From positions 141,550,493-141,614,492 of the forward strand of contig NC_044557.1 in NCBI RefSeq assembly GCF_007565055.1: a DNA stretch of 64,000 nt, given 5' to 3'. A program made the position numbers and the translations under genes. Source of the DNA: Rhinopithecus roxellana (Eukaryota; Chordata; Mammalia; Primates; Cercopithecidae). The first letter of the stretch is position 1; every line of letters begins with the position of its first letter. The notes under the pieces were generated by a model, which saw nothing but the letters and a program-made list of their open reading frames with translations, did no database searches and had not been told where the DNA came from. Shown in pieces: positions 1 to 12,480 of this stretch.

Positions 1-1554
1 AAAAAAAGAAAAGATTTGCGTTAATGAGGCTATTTTAAAGGCTGAATTCGAATATGTGGGTCACATCTCTGCTGTTCTTATTTAGACTTTTAGTTTGAAC
101 CTCTCTTTTCAGAGATGTGGCTCCCTGTTATTCTGGGTGTGTATGGATGTGATGTGTTGTGGAAAATCTTGGAATTTCTTGATACAGGACATTATACATC
201 CAAGACTGAATCGTGAAGCTAGAGAGTTCTAGTGCTGCAAATGTCATGAATTTAATTTTTCGTCATATCCCCATCCTCCTACAAAAAATAAAATATAAAA
301 TTTGTAAAATGGGATAAAAAATGAAAGTAACAACCGCACACCCATTCTGGCACTACTGTGTACTAACCTCCCTCTGCAGAACTGACCCTAATCTGGGATT
401 CAGTATCGGGAAGGCAAGTGATGCGAGAACATTCCATGACCTTTGTAACAGGAGCTTAAAAAAAAAAATAGCCCCGACTGTGTTGTATTCATTTTTGGAA
501 TATTTGGTGAACAATACACAACAAAGAATGTTTATGTCCCTTGTTGATTCTTACTAGTTTTTCCCACAGTTGTGGGGAAAATTCTCTTCTTTCCTTAACC
601 CATTTTGGCTTCATCAAGTCTCCCTAAGTCTTCCTACAAGTGTGTGTGTGTATATATGGTGGGAGTATATCTGTGGCTAAGGTGGGAGGATCGCTTGAGT
701 CTGGGAGGTGGAGGCTTAAAAAAAAAAGAATGGAGAAATCATATGAGCCCTTTAGTTACCACTCCCATCATTGCTTCTCTCAGCAGGAGACTCTGAAGAC
801 CAGCAGGAAAGCAGTGAGCCTTTACAGGTTAGTGTTGATTTCAATCTTGGCTTGCACGTTGGAATGGAAAAAGGACTGATAAAAGAAAAATGTTGACAGT
901 GGAAAGATTTGTGCCTCTTCCATGTTAGAGAGGGAAGAGTTCTTCTGTTAGAAGAAACACATTCAGTTTCATGTCCTATCATTGGCCTAGTAGAAGAAAA
1001 AAATATTTTAAAAGAATCTTTACTGGAGACTTCAATTCCTATAAGATATTGCTCTTCCATTGTACAAGGAAGGTTTCCATCGAAGTACTGAGTTGAGTGT
1101 CACTGGTTCACTTTCCAGGTTCCTGGTTCTTGTGAATGTACCTTTTAGAAAATTTTTGATAATCATTCCTGAGAGGTTGGGTGGAGGCGCGTTTGGACAA
1201 GAAATTGATTCACATTTTTTAGTTTACTCAGGCAGATTATTTAAAGGAATCCTGGAATGAGTCCATTTCTTCTAGGGGAATCACTTCGCAAGGTTTTTGT
1301 TCAGTGGACCTCAGGTGCTCCAAATTCTTTAATCATAGTTCTTCACCACACACTGCTAGAATATCATGATTGGTTCTTAGATGGGCAGTAAATAGTATTC
1401 ATTTTAGGTCTTGGGTTGGGTGGTGAGTGCATGTTCATTGTATTATTATTTTAAAATGTTATATAAGTTAATAAAATTTTAAATGAACTTTCCATAAATC
1501 AATTAGTAAATAAAAATTTCACAAATTTCTTCTTTGTGTTTTTTCTTCAAGTAG
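1..1554. other. Non-coding DNA, no gene recognised
   Basis: AT-rich single-copy-looking sequence with short ORFs only. A short (TG)n/(TA)n stretch occurs at 638-657, and a ~57-bp Alu-like fragment is listed separately. No splice-flanked homology was recognised. Confidence 0.5.
675..731 (+). repeat. Short Alu fragment
   Basis: ggctaaggtgggaggatcgc and ggaggtggaggct match the middle of an Alu left arm and run into a short A-run. The remnant is only about 55 bp. Confidence 0.5.
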
Positions 1555-1568
1555 AAAACATCTTTATT

Positions 1569-1878
1569 TTTATTTTTATTTATTTATTTATTCTTTGAGA
1601 CAGAGTCTCACTCTGTCGCCCAGGCTGGAGTGCAGGGGCGCATTCTCGGCTCACTGCAAGCTCCGCCTCCTGGGTTCACACCATTCTCCTGCCTCAGCCT
1701 CCCGAGTAGCTAGGACTACAGGCGCCCGCCACCACGCCCAGCTAATTTTTTGTATTTTTAGTAGAGACAGTGTTTCACCGTGTTAGCCAGGATAATTCTG
1801 ATCTCCTGACTTCGTGATCTGCCTGCCTCGGCCTTCCAAAGTGCTGGAATTACAGGTGTGAGCCACCGCGCCCGACAA
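1569..1878 (-). mobile_element. AluY-like element, inverted
   Basis: T-rich tail, then gagacagagtctcactctgt through to gtgagccaccgcgcccga. Flanked by a 14-bp target-site duplication, aaaacatctttatt, at 1555-1568 and 1879-1892, which proves insertion. Confidence 0.95.
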
Positions 1879-1892
1879 AAAACATCTTTATT

Positions 1893-4800
1893 GAAAGAAA
1901 TTTTCCCCTTCAGAAGGGTGGCTGTTTCTTTGGATCGTCCTTTTTTTCCTTCCTAAAATTTACTTTATATTCACTCCCACGATGTACCTTGTCTGTTCTA
2001 GCAAAGGGTACTTATTATTCATACATGACGCTCATAGTTCACAGAATATTTGCAACTTTCCAAGGTACTTGTCCTGATAAAAATTCAAATGGAAACTCTT
2101 TGTGATAATTTGTATCAATGTGGGTATGAATTCCTCTGGGAAAAGCCTGAGCTCAAAGCTTTAGGCTACTCTGGATGGACTTTTTATTTGCTTTAATGAT
2201 CATATGAAACAATCCAATTTCATATTTATGTTTGAATTCACCAGCAAGTTTTAAGTGGTTTCTTTCATTCAGTTGTGATTTAAGCAATTGTTTGGGAGAC
2301 GTCTTTGCTCTTGAGTTCTGGGGAGACCTAGAAGGAGCCTGGGGTGAGCTTTGACTCTCCATCCTTAGGCCTCAGAAACACTCAGGTGTGTTTTGGCCAC
2401 ATGAGGAATTTACCTTTGCTCCACAGCAGCCTATGGCAAGAAAGTGAAGTCACATTGGCTGTGATTCACCAAGTGAAGTGAGATTTCGATTTCAACTCAG
2501 AGGCCTGGCATTTTGCATTGATCTGGACTTTCTTGAAGGCATTAATAGAAGAATAACAAACTACTAAGAAGTCAGTTTATTGATCATCTTGAAACGAAAT
2601 GGGACTGTTGAGTGTTTAGTGAGTTACAGTGTGGAGTAAGTATCGAGCATCGGCTGTGTGCCCTGTGAGAATGTGCCAGGTGCTCAGTGAGATTGACGCA
2701 GGTGGTAAATGAGATCTTGTGGCTCTCCTGGACCACTGGTCAGTTTCGTACAGAGTTCAGTTTCTAAGGGATTGAAGCCCTTACCTTTGAATTAGTTGCC
2801 CTTTAAATTATTTCACATTTTAAAGTCTTGAATTGCAGTGATATTTTTAAATGTTTATGTAATTCTAATTGGCAGAGCGCAAACGTGATAGAATTGCCAG
2901 TGGTTCTTACTATGGGATAAAATTGAGGTCATTTTGAATGACCAGAGTAACAATTAATTCTATCAAGTTTATCGATTGTATTTCTGTATGCATTCCTTAG
3001 AGAACCCATATATGTTCACAGTTACTCTCCTACCACGTCTTCTTCTCTGTGGTTTTCATCTATATTACCACCTTTTATTAACAAATTCGGAGAAGTTAAA
3101 GGTCATACTCTTTTTAAGTAGAATTGTATTAATATTTACAACTTGAGGGCCATACTGTTTGAGCAGTCTGTGAAATTTAACTGCAACTCTTAAAAGATTG
3201 AATAACTAACTCAAACAGGAGAACTAAAGAAATTCAGGTAAAGAGAAAGAAAAGATTGGGTGACGTTTACAGTTTTTTTCTGATGAAAGGCATTTGAGTG
3301 AATGGTTCCCATAGTTCCCTGATACACAGAGAAGGAGCTCCTCCTCCTTTACTCCGATATGCTGGCCATTCTGTTTACATTCATGCCTCTGGAAAAGAAG
3401 AACTCTTAAGATCATAGCAGCTGTTCTGTACAGCAGTGACTCCCTTGATGTTTTACGGGAGTTAAGGATATTAACTGATGGAAGCATGTACCCCCGATCC
3501 CATCCAGTTCACTTCCCTGTAAAAAAGAATGCACATCTGTATGTAAACTGTGCCTCCTCCCTCCGGCAATTTTGTGTAAGATTTCTGGAAGGTCAAGACT
3601 TCCTGCATTCCAACCAGTGGGCTACTAGGGTTTCAGAAACCCAAGATAAGAACCCTGGAATGCAGAAACCATTTCAACTTCTCGGAGAAATATCTTAAGA
3701 GAGAATCCTGTGGGCAGGATGGGGCCTTCTTGGTCATGCATCCTTTCCTCTTGCTGAAGAAGACTGCTTATGACCTCCAAGTTGGCGCTGAGAACTGGCT
3801 CAGAAGTAGATGTGGCAGTCGGGGGCACTCTGTGAGTTGCAGAGCTGTGACAGTAACACAGCAATGATCGTTTTCACTACTGTCATGGTGGACGCCATTC
3901 CCTGGCCTCAAGGATATACTTGACTTCAGTGATCTCCAGCCTCACCATCTTTTTTTCCTCCAAATTCTTAGTTTCATAGATTTCAATGTCTTCCTATGGG
4001 CCAGAAACAAATTTGCTTGAGTTTTTGCTGAGATCATTTAAACTGAGTATTTGTAAATGTATGACATAAACAGGAAAAAAACAATGGATAAGAATAGTCA
4101 ATGACCTCTTTTCTTATCTAAATTTGGAGCATCTTTAGCATGACATTTGAAATCTAATCTTGCCAGCTCAATGTCAGTCTGATAGGGATGTTCTTGTAGA
4201 AATCTCTGAGATTAGTAAACTCACAGTTGAATAGAACTGAATCATACTAAAGACCAATGGAAGCATCCTTGCAGGGGCTTATCTGTTTTTACAATGTAAA
4301 ATAACCCTTAGCTTTTCCTTTTATAGTTATGTTTGTTTAATAACATGCTTAATGAATAGTAGTGAGACAAGTGAGGAATTTTAATGCTGATTTAGCTACT
4401 GAAATTATCTCTTGCAACATTTGCTTTACTTGTAGCTACGATTTGTAATGTTTTATTGCAAAAGAGAGCCCTCTTTTAAAGGCATTGCGTTTGTGGCATA
4501 GTGGTTGTGTAGGTGGAGTAGGACTTGTGTCTGTGCAATTCATCAAGAACATGGCACAGAGCACTTTTACATGCCATTCAGAGACAATAGTGGGTGTTGA
4601 TAAAATTTGTAGTAGTAGAGCTGTGAAAACAAGTGCTGGGCTGGTGCCTGCTTTAAACGCTCTTGAAACTTAGCAGAATTTCATTTTTATAACTAAAATC
4701 ACTGTTTTTTTAAAAGAGGATTGATAACATGAATAGCGCTTGGTGTCCTGGAAATTTGTTTGCTTATGTCACTATAAAAATGATGAGACACTGTTGCGGT

Positions 4801-5030
4801 AGTTGGTTTTGTATTTTAAAACCTAAACTTCACAGTACATTTAAAACTGTGCTGTGTGAAATTTCAGAGGCTTCGGACATGTTCCTCTCTAGCCTCCTTC
4901 GCTGTGGACAGTTATCAAGTTTCTGGCACAGTGCTAGACAAATACGAAAGAGAAGTAAGTGCCTCAGAATGACATTTTAGAGCACTCTTTTTATAGGTTA
5001 AGAAACTGAGGTCTTGAGAGGTGTAACTCA
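1893..5030. other. Non-coding DNA, no gene or clear repeat recognised
   Basis: About 3.1 kb without a mobile element I can name, the longest such stretch upstream of the gene. ORFs are short, with no homology I recognise. It may contain 5' UTR exons or enhancers that cannot be seen by eye. Confidence 0.4.
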
Positions 5031-5075
5031 TCTGAGGTTAGACAGCTATGGATAGAGTGAAGACTAGAGTCCAAG
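4990..5075 (+). repeat. MIR fragment
   Basis: ttataggttaagaaactgag, followed by a 'tta-gacagct' motif, matches the conserved MIR core (…gaggaaactgaggc…cacacagct). Its distal part was carried into the tandem duplication described next. Confidence 0.6.
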
Positions 5076-5331
5076 GATATTGAAAAATCAGACCATTCTG
5101 TTTTTGTGAAAAGAAATAATAATTACTAGAATACACTACTTACATGGAATTTTTTTTTTTGAGACAGGCTCTCGCTTTGTCACCTGCCTGGAGTGCAGTG
5201 GCGCAATCTCAGCTCATGTGAGGTTAGACAGCTAGGGGTAGAGTGAAGACTAGAGTCCAAGCATGTTGAAAAATCAGACCATTCTGTTTTGTGAAAACAA
5301 ATAATAATTACTAGAATGCACTACTTATTTG

Positions 5332-5340
<9 letters not shown>
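5033..5340 (+). repeat. Direct tandem duplication, period 186 bp
   Basis: Bases from 5033 (tgaggttagacagctatgga) recur from 5219 (tgaggttagacagctagggg). They stay aligned through ccattctgttt, ataataattactagaat and the T-run. The first unit ends inside an Alu start (gagacaggctctcgctttgt to ctcagctcat, 5161-5216); the second runs into a full Alu. Copies differ at roughly a dozen sites. The junction shares ctcat.tgaggtta. Confidence 0.85.
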
Positions 5341-5375
<35 letters not shown>

Positions 5376-5655
5376 AGGCAGACTGTCACTCTGTCGCCAG
5401 GCTTGAGTGCAACGGCGCAATCTTGACTCACTGCAACCTCCGCCTCCTGGGTTCAAGTGATTCCCCTGCCTCAGCCTCCCAAGTAATTGGGACTGTAGAC
5501 GCGCACCACCACGCCTGGCTAGTTTTTTTTATATTTTAGTAGAGACGGGGTTTTACTATGTTGGCCAGGATCGTCTCGATCCCCTGACCTTGTGAGGCAC
5601 CTGCCTCGGCCTCCCAAAGTGCTGGGATTACAGCCATGAGCCACCATGCCTGGCC
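5336..5655 (-). mobile_element. AluS-like element, inverted, with long T-run
   Basis: Over 30 Ts (the A-tail seen from the other strand), then gaggcagactgtcactctgt through to gagccaccatgcctggcc. It follows the second unit of the 186-bp duplication. The partial Alu at 5149-5216 is the copied start of the same kind of element. Confidence 0.9.
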
Positions 5656-5812
5656 TATGTGGAATTTTAAAATTGGGAATCAGTACAATTTTAACTTAAA
5701 GTTTTTAGATTTTAATGGTTAACTATAATTTATTATATAATATTAAAAAGTTGGAAGTGATTGAAATGTGTGAGTGTGTGTGTGCGTGCATTATTATTAT
5801 TTTTGTGTGTGT

Positions 5813-5930
5813 GGAGACGGGGGTCTTACTGTGTTGCATAGGTTGGTTTTGAACTCCTGGCCTCAGACGATCTTCTCACCTTCACCTCCCAAAGTGCAGG
5901 AATTATAGGCATAAGCCACGGTAACTGGCC
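5813..5930 (-). repeat. Partial Alu (right-arm type), inverted
   Basis: gagacgggggtcttactgtg to cataagccacggtaactggc, about 120 bp with the left arm missing. Preceded by a (TG)n run at about 5770-5785. Confidence 0.7.
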
Positions 5931-6339
5931 TTTTTAAGTTTTTTGAAGAAAGGATTTTGAATGTCCACAATGCAGAGAGATGAAAAATATTTGAAGTGAT
6001 GGATATGCAAATTACCCTGATTTGATCATTACATATAGTATATACATATTGAAATATCCTGTATCCCATAAATATGTACAATTATTACATGTCAGTGAAA
6101 AAAGAAAAAATACAAATGAATAAATTTTAAAAAGTCTTAATTTAGTGATAACATGTAGTAGAAATATGCCCTAAAGATTTCATAAGCTATTAAATTATTT
6201 TTCAAAGAGATATTTGAAGCTGAAGTGCATTTAGAAAATTTTAAGTATTAAGGAAGAGTGGAAAAGAAAGTTTTTAGTTTTTAAAATTTCTTGGAAATTA
6301 ATATATTTGGGTAAGATATTTTAGTAGAGTGACATTCTT

Positions 6340-6639
6340 TTTTTTTTTTTTTTTTGAGACGGAGTTTTGCTCTGTTACCCAGGCTGGAGTGCAATGGCCG
6401 GTTCTCAGCTCACTGCAAGCTCCGCCTCCCGAGTTTACACCATTCTCCTGCCTCAGCCTCCCGAGTAGCTGGGACTACAGGCGCCTGCCACCTCGCCCGG
6501 CTAGTTTTTTTTTGTATTTTTAGTAGAGACGGGGTTTCACCGTGTTAGCCAGGCTGGTCTCGATCTCCTGACCTCAGGATCCGCCTGCCTCGGCCTCCCA
6601 AAGTGCTGGGATTACAGGCTTGAGCCACCGCGCCTGGCC
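6340..6639 (-). mobile_element. AluYRa-like element, inverted
   Basis: Complete Alu with T-tail, carrying ccacctcgcccggctagttt and caggcttgagccaccg, which I associate with Old World monkey AluYRa. Target-site duplication tagagtgacattctt at 6325-6339 and 6640-6654. Confidence 0.95.
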
Positions 6640-6654
6640 TAGAGTGACATTCTT

Positions 6655-7174
6655 ATGATATGAACAAGTTTATTAAATGGCATACTTTTACCAGAAAATG
6701 GGAAAATATAGTCTTTAATCTAAAAATAAAAAGACTTTAAATATGAGTTCTAAGTCTTTTAAAGTCATTAGGGTTTGAACCTCATAAATGGTGCTTTTAA
6801 ACAAGTAAGTTCTGTTTGGAGTGCTATTGTGTGTTTTTTTTTTTTTTATAAAAAGCTCTTTGAATTTTTTACTTTTTCTGATTATCATAGGTAACAGATG
6901 GTTTGCACTTAGTTCAGTGAACCAAACAAAAAAAGAGCAGACTTGGCAGAAAATTTCTGTTGATAGTGCATTTCATCTGTACTGAAATGGATCACATGAA
7001 CTTTTGAATAATGAATAACATATTTACATTATTGTGATCTCTTTTGCTACAAAGTATAAGAGAAATGTGAAGGACAAAACAACCTTATTGTTACTCTTAT
7101 AAATTATGTAAAATATTTTTGTATTCTTCCTAGGTTGCTAACTCTAGGTATTGTTGGATGTCCTATCTACTTTT
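6655..7174. other. Non-coding, nothing recognised
   Basis: AT-rich sequence between two Alus, with a T11 run near 6836-6847. No ORF of note. Confidence 0.4.
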
Positions 7175-7188
7175 AAAAATGATAAATT

Positions 7189-7494
7189 GGGCCAGGCACA
7201 GTGGCTCATGCCTATAATCCCAGTACTTTGGGAGGCCAAGGCCGGCAGATCACCTGAGATCAGGAGTTCAAGACCAGCCTGGCCAACAAGGCAAAACCAC
7301 ATGTCTAATAAAAATACAAAAATTAGCTTGGTGTAGTGGCGGGCGCCTGTAATCCCAGCTGCTCAGGAGGCTGCAGTATGAGAATCACTTAAACCCAGGA
7401 GGTGGAGGTTGCAGTGAGGTGAGATTACACCACTGCACTCCAGCCTGAGAGTCAGAGCAAGACTCTGTCTCAAAAAAAAAAAAATAAAAATAAA
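7189..7494 (+). mobile_element. AluS-like element
   Basis: ggccaggcacagtggctcat through an A-rich tail. Target-site duplication aaaaatgataaatt both before (7174-7188) and after (about 7499) the element. Confidence 0.93.
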
Positions 7495-7499
7495 TGGAA

Positions 7500-8066
7500 A
7501 AAATGATAAATTAGTCAAGTGACTGAAGACTGAAAGCCCAATTTATCTCATTGAACCACTGATAATGGTAGTATATTAATATATTAATTTTTATAAGGAT
7601 TTTAAAAACCCTGAGGGACCCACGTTATTTCTCTCAGTTTTGAAAGTATTTAGTGGAGTTGAAATTTTTATTTATTTATTTTTGACTTTCAGTTGATTGG
7701 TTGGTGCCACCTTTTGGTGGTGAGCTCCTGTGGTGTGTGTTGGTGAAAGATGGAGATGCTGGTGTTATAAGGCAGGCGAATGATATCACTAAAGTGGAGG
7801 CAGCTCGGGGATTGGGGGCTGTAGCACCAGCTGTAATCGTTGGTACCAACAGTAATTGAAAGTTCGAGTCATCTGTTTAAAGAATGGGCCTTTACATCAT
7901 CATGTCATTTTAATTCATTGCATATTGGACCGGAGAAATCAGTAAAGCTGAACTATGAAATCTAACTTTTTATGTGTGAATCAGAATTCAGGCTATTTTC
8001 AAGAATTGGAAGAGAAGTGCTCATTTTATTGAACTAAGTTTAATTTCCTTTTTATTATTATCATTA
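7500..8066. other. Non-coding, nothing recognised
   Basis: No repeat or exon I can name; short T-rich stretch at 7665-7683. Confidence 0.4.
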
Positions 8067-8068
8067 TT

Positions 8069-8356
8069 CTTTTGAGACAGAGTCTCGCTCTGTCGCCCGT
8101 TGGAGTGCAGTGGTGCGATCTTGGCTCATTGCAACCCCCGCCTCCCTGGTTCAAGGGATTCTTCTGCCTCACCCTCCCAAGTAGCTGGGATTAATTACAG
8201 GTGCCCACCACCAGACCTGGATAATTTTTGTATTTTTAGTAAAGACAAGGTTTCGCCCTGATAGCCAGGCTCGTCCTGAACTCCTGACCTCAAGTGGTCC
8301 ACACGTGTTGGCCTCCCAAAGTGCTGGGAATACAGGTGTGAGCCACCACGCCTGGC
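8069..8356 (-). mobile_element. Alu element, inverted
   Basis: ttttgagacagagtctcgct to gagccaccacgcctggc. Several substitutions indicate an AluS/J-age copy. Confidence 0.9.
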
Positions 8357-8676
8357 AACTTATTAAGTACAATAAAAAGGGAAACAAGAATGCAGTAATT
8401 TTTATTTTTCTTTTCGCCTCCAACAATGTATGCAGAACAGTGTTTTTATGGTAGAAAAAAGTAATTTTTTTCTAGTGTTCATTTCTCTAAAACATCTACT
8501 GAAATTATTTTCTGAATGGAATCTTCCACGTCTCTAAAGACATGATATGCAGTATGAATAGATTTAGTAAATCATAAGATTCTGGGCTCGGAAGAAGCCT
8601 ATGTGTTTCATTTCAAGCAGCACCGTATCTACCTATTTCTCATTGGTGTGTGCCTTATGTATGTAAGAGTGAATTG

Positions 8677-8984
8677 AGGCCCGGTGTAGTGGCTCATGCC
8701 TGTAATCCCAGCACTTTGGAGGCCAAGGCAGGCGGATGACTTGAGATCAGAAGTTTGAGACCAACCTGAACAACATGATGAAACCACATCTCTGCTAAAT
8801 ATACAAAAATTAGCCGGGCATGATAGCAGGTGACTATAATCCCAGTTACTTGGGGGACTGAGGCAGGAGCATCGCTTGAACCTGGGAGGCAGAGGTTGCA
8901 GCGAGCCAAGATAGTGCCGCTGCACTCCAGCCTGGGTGACAGAGCAAGTCTCTGTCTCAAAATAAATACATACATACATACATA
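8677..8984 (+). mobile_element. Alu element with (CATA)n tail
   Basis: ggcccggtgtagtggctcat to agagcaagtctctgtctcaa, then an A-rich tail evolved into a catacata repeat. Flanked by agagtgaattg / agagtgaactg. Confidence 0.92.
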
Positions 8985-9111
8985 ATAAAAGAGTGAACTG
9001 GCCTTTTTATGTGTACGGAAGTATCTGCAGAAAAGTCAAAATTGCCCAACCGGTAACATAAATGACAGTACTTCCGTATTTAAAAACAGTAAAATGTTGA
9101 GACTAGGAAAA

Positions 9112-9993
9112 ACAGCTGTAGAATCAGCACACTGTCATCCACATTGGCTGAACTAATTTGCATTCGCACCAATAGTGTAAAAGTGTTCCTATTTCTCCAC
9201 AGCTTTGTCAGCATCTGTTGTTTCTTGACTTTTTAGTAGTCACCATTCTGGCTGGCGTGCGATGGTATCTCGCTGTGGTTTTGGTTTGCATTTCTCTAAT
9301 GATCAGTGATGTTGAGCTTTTTTTCATATGTTGCCTGCATGAATGTTTTCCTTTGATAAGTGTCTGTTCATATCCTTTGCCCTCTTTTTGATGGAAGACA
9401 GTGTGGCGATTCCTCAAGGATCTAGAACCGGAAATACCATTTGGCCCAGCAGTCGCATCATGGGGTATATACCCAAAGGAAAAGAAATCATTCTACCATG
9501 AAAACGCATCCACACGTACGTGTATTGCAGCACTCTTTACAATAGCAAAGACATGGAACCAACCCAAATGCTCATCAGTGAGAGACTGGATAAAGAAAAT
9601 GTGGCACATGTACACCGTGGAATACTATGCAGCTATAAAAAGGAATGAGATCATGTCTTTTGCAGGGACGTGGATGAAGCTGGAAGCCATTATCCTCAAC
9701 AAACTAACACAGGAACAGAAAACCAAACACTCCGTGTTCTCACTCATAAGTTGGAGTTGAACAGTGAGAACACATGGACACCTAGAGGGGAACAACACAC
9801 ACTGGGGCCAGTTGAGGAGTTGGGGGTGATGGGAGGGAGAGCATTAGGACAAACAGCTAATGCATGCGGAGCTTAAAACCTAGATGACGGGTTGATAGGT
9901 GCGGCAAACCACTATTGCATATGTATACCTACGTAACAAACCTGCACATTCTGCACTTGTATCCTGGAACTTAAAGTAAAATTAAAAAAAAAA
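9112..9993 (+). mobile_element. 5'-truncated L1 with inverted 5' segment
   Basis: From about 9394 to 9993 the sequence is L1 ORF2 end plus 3' UTR on the + strand (cagtgtggcgattcctcaag, tacaccgtggaatactatgc, cacatgtatcctggaac-like end, A-tail). From 9112 to about 9393 the immediately preceding L1 part is present in reverse complement (aagtgttcctatttctccac, ggtttgcatttctctaatga). The cagtgtg.gattc motif occurs at both ends of the inverted part. This is the classic twin-priming structure. A short flank repeat, ctgtagaa, occurs at 9114-9122 and after the A-tail. The ORFs inside are dead L1 fragments. Confidence 0.93.
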
Positions 9994-10966
9994 AAATCTG
10001 TAGAAAAAAGTTAAGCATTTTCTTCTTAACTTCTTCATCCCTAGTCCTGCAGTGTTGATGTTTCCAACACTTTTATTTCAGTGTCTAGGAAGAGGTAGGA
10101 GTTGTTAGAGAATCAGAAGAACCGTAAGGGCCTTGCCTCTTTCTCAGTCATTGGTTGTAGTCATTGTTTTGTAAGTTTTTAAACGGAGCTAGGGAGGGCT
10201 CAGTGCGTGATTTGAATTAGACTAATACAGATACTGCTTTTTGAGATCCTGTTATTACATTTGTTGTACAAATTATTCACAGAATAGATAGAATTCAGTG
10301 AGTTCAGTTCTTATTCAAGTGATACAATGTGTCGCTAAACCATTAAACATCATACATTAAAATATTGAGTGTAAAAAAGCTACTGGCAGAAATAACTGAA
10401 GGTGAGGCTTTTCAAGGATAGTGATCATTTTATAATTACTGTTAGAAGGTAGTAAACTGGGGGCTTTACAATTCTAAACAAAAACCTTCCCACTTAAAAA
10501 AATTTCCGTTTAAAATTTAGACTCTGAAAGTTCAAGTTTAGAGGGTTGGAACCCAAGCTAGGGCTGGCCACCAACGTTTATGTTCTTTCTACACCCCACC
10601 TCCTGACACACTGATACTATGGAGCTGGTGATTTCACAACGTAATCTGTCCTTCTTTAAGAAAATAATCTCGTTTGGAAATCTTTGGCGTACTTGCATAA
10701 AGATGAATTCTAAACTTTGCTTCTTCCTTCTTTTAAGACGTAGTTGTTCAGTGGCTATGGAATGCTTCTGCAGTGCAGAATTTCTCTTTGTACTTAGGTA
10801 GAGACATATACAAAAAGGGCATGCATGTCCTGTGAGATCTTAGAACATGTATTCTACATCAGGCTTATTAGTGTTTGTCTGTCTACGTGGAGTAACAAAA
10901 GATACGGCTTTTTTTCAAGGCCCTGGAGACACACAGTCTGAAATCCAACATTAAAACAGAACCATA
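9994..10966. other. Non-coding, nothing recognised
   Basis: Nearly 1 kb between the L1 and the next Alu, with no identifiable repeat, exon or hairpin. Confidence 0.4.
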
Positions 10967-11263
10967 CGCCAGGCACAGCTCACCCCTTTAATCCCAGCAC
11001 TTTGGGAGGTCAAGGAGGGTGGATCACCTGAGGTCAGGAGTTCAAGACCAGCTTGACAAACATGGTGAAACCCTGTCTCTACTAAAAATACAAAAATTAG
11101 CTGGGCATGGTGGCGCGTGCTTGTAATGCCAGCTACTTGGGAGGCTGAGGCAGGAGAATTGCTTGAACCAGGGAGGTGGAGACTGCAGTGAGCCAATATC
11201 GTGCTACTGCACTCCAGCCTAGGTGACAGAGCGAGATTCCATCCCAAAACAAACAAACAAACA
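10967..11263 (+). mobile_element. AluS-like element
   Basis: gccaggcacagctcacccct to gcgagattccatcccaaaac, with an (aaac)n tail. Confidence 0.92.
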
Positions 11264-11344
11264 CACAGAACCCCAAGTGGAGTGGAGTAAAAAATATATA
11301 ACCTTTCTTATCTTTCATGGTGGGTTTTTTCCCCCTATTTTTAA

Positions 11345-12075
11345 AATCACGGTTAGTAGACATAACACAAAATTTACCATCTTAGCCATTTTTAAGGGTT
11401 CAATAGCATTAAGTGCATTCACATCGTTGTGCAACAGATTTCTAGAACTTTTTAATCTTGCAAAACTGAAACTCTGTACCCTTTAATCAGTTTCCCGTTT
11501 CCCCTTCCCTTCAGCCCTGGGCAACCACCATTCTACTTTCGGTCTCTATGAATTTGACTGCTCTAGTAACCTTATACATGTGGAATCAGACAGTGTTTTG
11601 CCTTTTTGTGGCTGGATTATTTCACCAGCATGATGTCCTCGAGGTTCATCCGTGTTGCAGCATGTGTCAGAATTTCCGTCCATTTTGAGACTGAATAATA
11701 GTCCATTGTAGGTATAAAGCACATTTTGTTAATCCATTTATCCATGATAGACACTTGCGTTGCTTCCACCGTTTTGTAGAATGCCTTTTGTGATTGCTTT
11801 CATGAACGATGCTACGGTGAACGTAGGTGTGCAAATATCTCTTCAAGACCCTGGTTTCAGATTTTTTGATCAGGTAGCCAGTAGTAGAATTGCCAGATCA
11901 TATGCTAATTCTGTTTTTAATTTTTTGAGGAGCTGCCATATTGTTCCCCACAGCAGTGGCTATTTTACAGTACTGCGGACACAAGGATTCCAGTTTCTCC
12001 ATATCCTCATCAATACATGTTATTTTCTGTTTTTTTTTTTCTTTTTTTTAGTAGTCATCCTTAAGGATACTAATT
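11345..12075 (-). mobile_element. Old L1M-family 3' fragment, inverted
   Basis: Reads cacaaaatttaccatcttag, ggcaaccaccattctacttt, cctcgaggttcatccgtgtt, actgaataatagtccattgt and ttgaggagctgccatattgt. These are hallmark reverse-strand sequences of an old L1 ORF2 end and 3' region. Heavily diverged. Confidence 0.85.
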
Positions 12076-12216
12076 ATAATTACAAGTTTGCTCTAAACTG
12101 AAACAAAAAACAAAATCATCCACTTTACCTCCATTCACACAAAAGGAAGTTTAAAACCTGCCTGGTTATGTTTCTATGATTTTAAAAGATAGAAAAAGTT
12201 CCATTTATTTTAAAAG

Positions 12217-12480
12217 AGAAGATTTTATCTTTCTCATTTTGGTGAAACTTATCACAGGGTCTCCAGTGCCTTTATGCTGATTACTGTTACGATTCTGAGA
12301 TTTGAGGTAGTTGTGATTCATAAATTTGAACTAGTAGAATCTGCTGAGATGAGGCCTTCATTGATCATTTTTATAAGACCTCATTTTTGGCTGAATCAAA
12401 TGACAGTGAAGCTAGCCTAAGAAATGACTGTGGAATCTAAGAAGAGAAGCAAGGACATTTGACCAAGCAAAATTGACTTT
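12217..12480 (+). repeat. Left arm of a ~265-bp inverted repeat
   Basis: Begins agaagattttatctttctca and ends ccaagcaaaattgacttt. Its reverse complement is found at 13289-13554. My hand alignment gives about 26 mismatches and one 2-bp gap (~90 % identity). It is not a family I recognise. Spacer 808 bp. Confidence 0.9.

Noticed and set aside
7690..7860. Moderately GC-rich, non-repetitive patch suggestive of an old exon or RNA gene
   Set aside because: No open frame, splice pair or recognised RNA motif.
8629..8979. 116-codon antisense ORF with a cysteine-rich protein-like look
   Set aside because: Typical translation of an Alu; the same peptide pattern recurs in many Alus in the window.
9401..9876. 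119- and 68-codon ORFs
   Set aside because: L1 ORF2 C-terminal and 3' UTR sequence in a truncated, inverted element; not a host gene.
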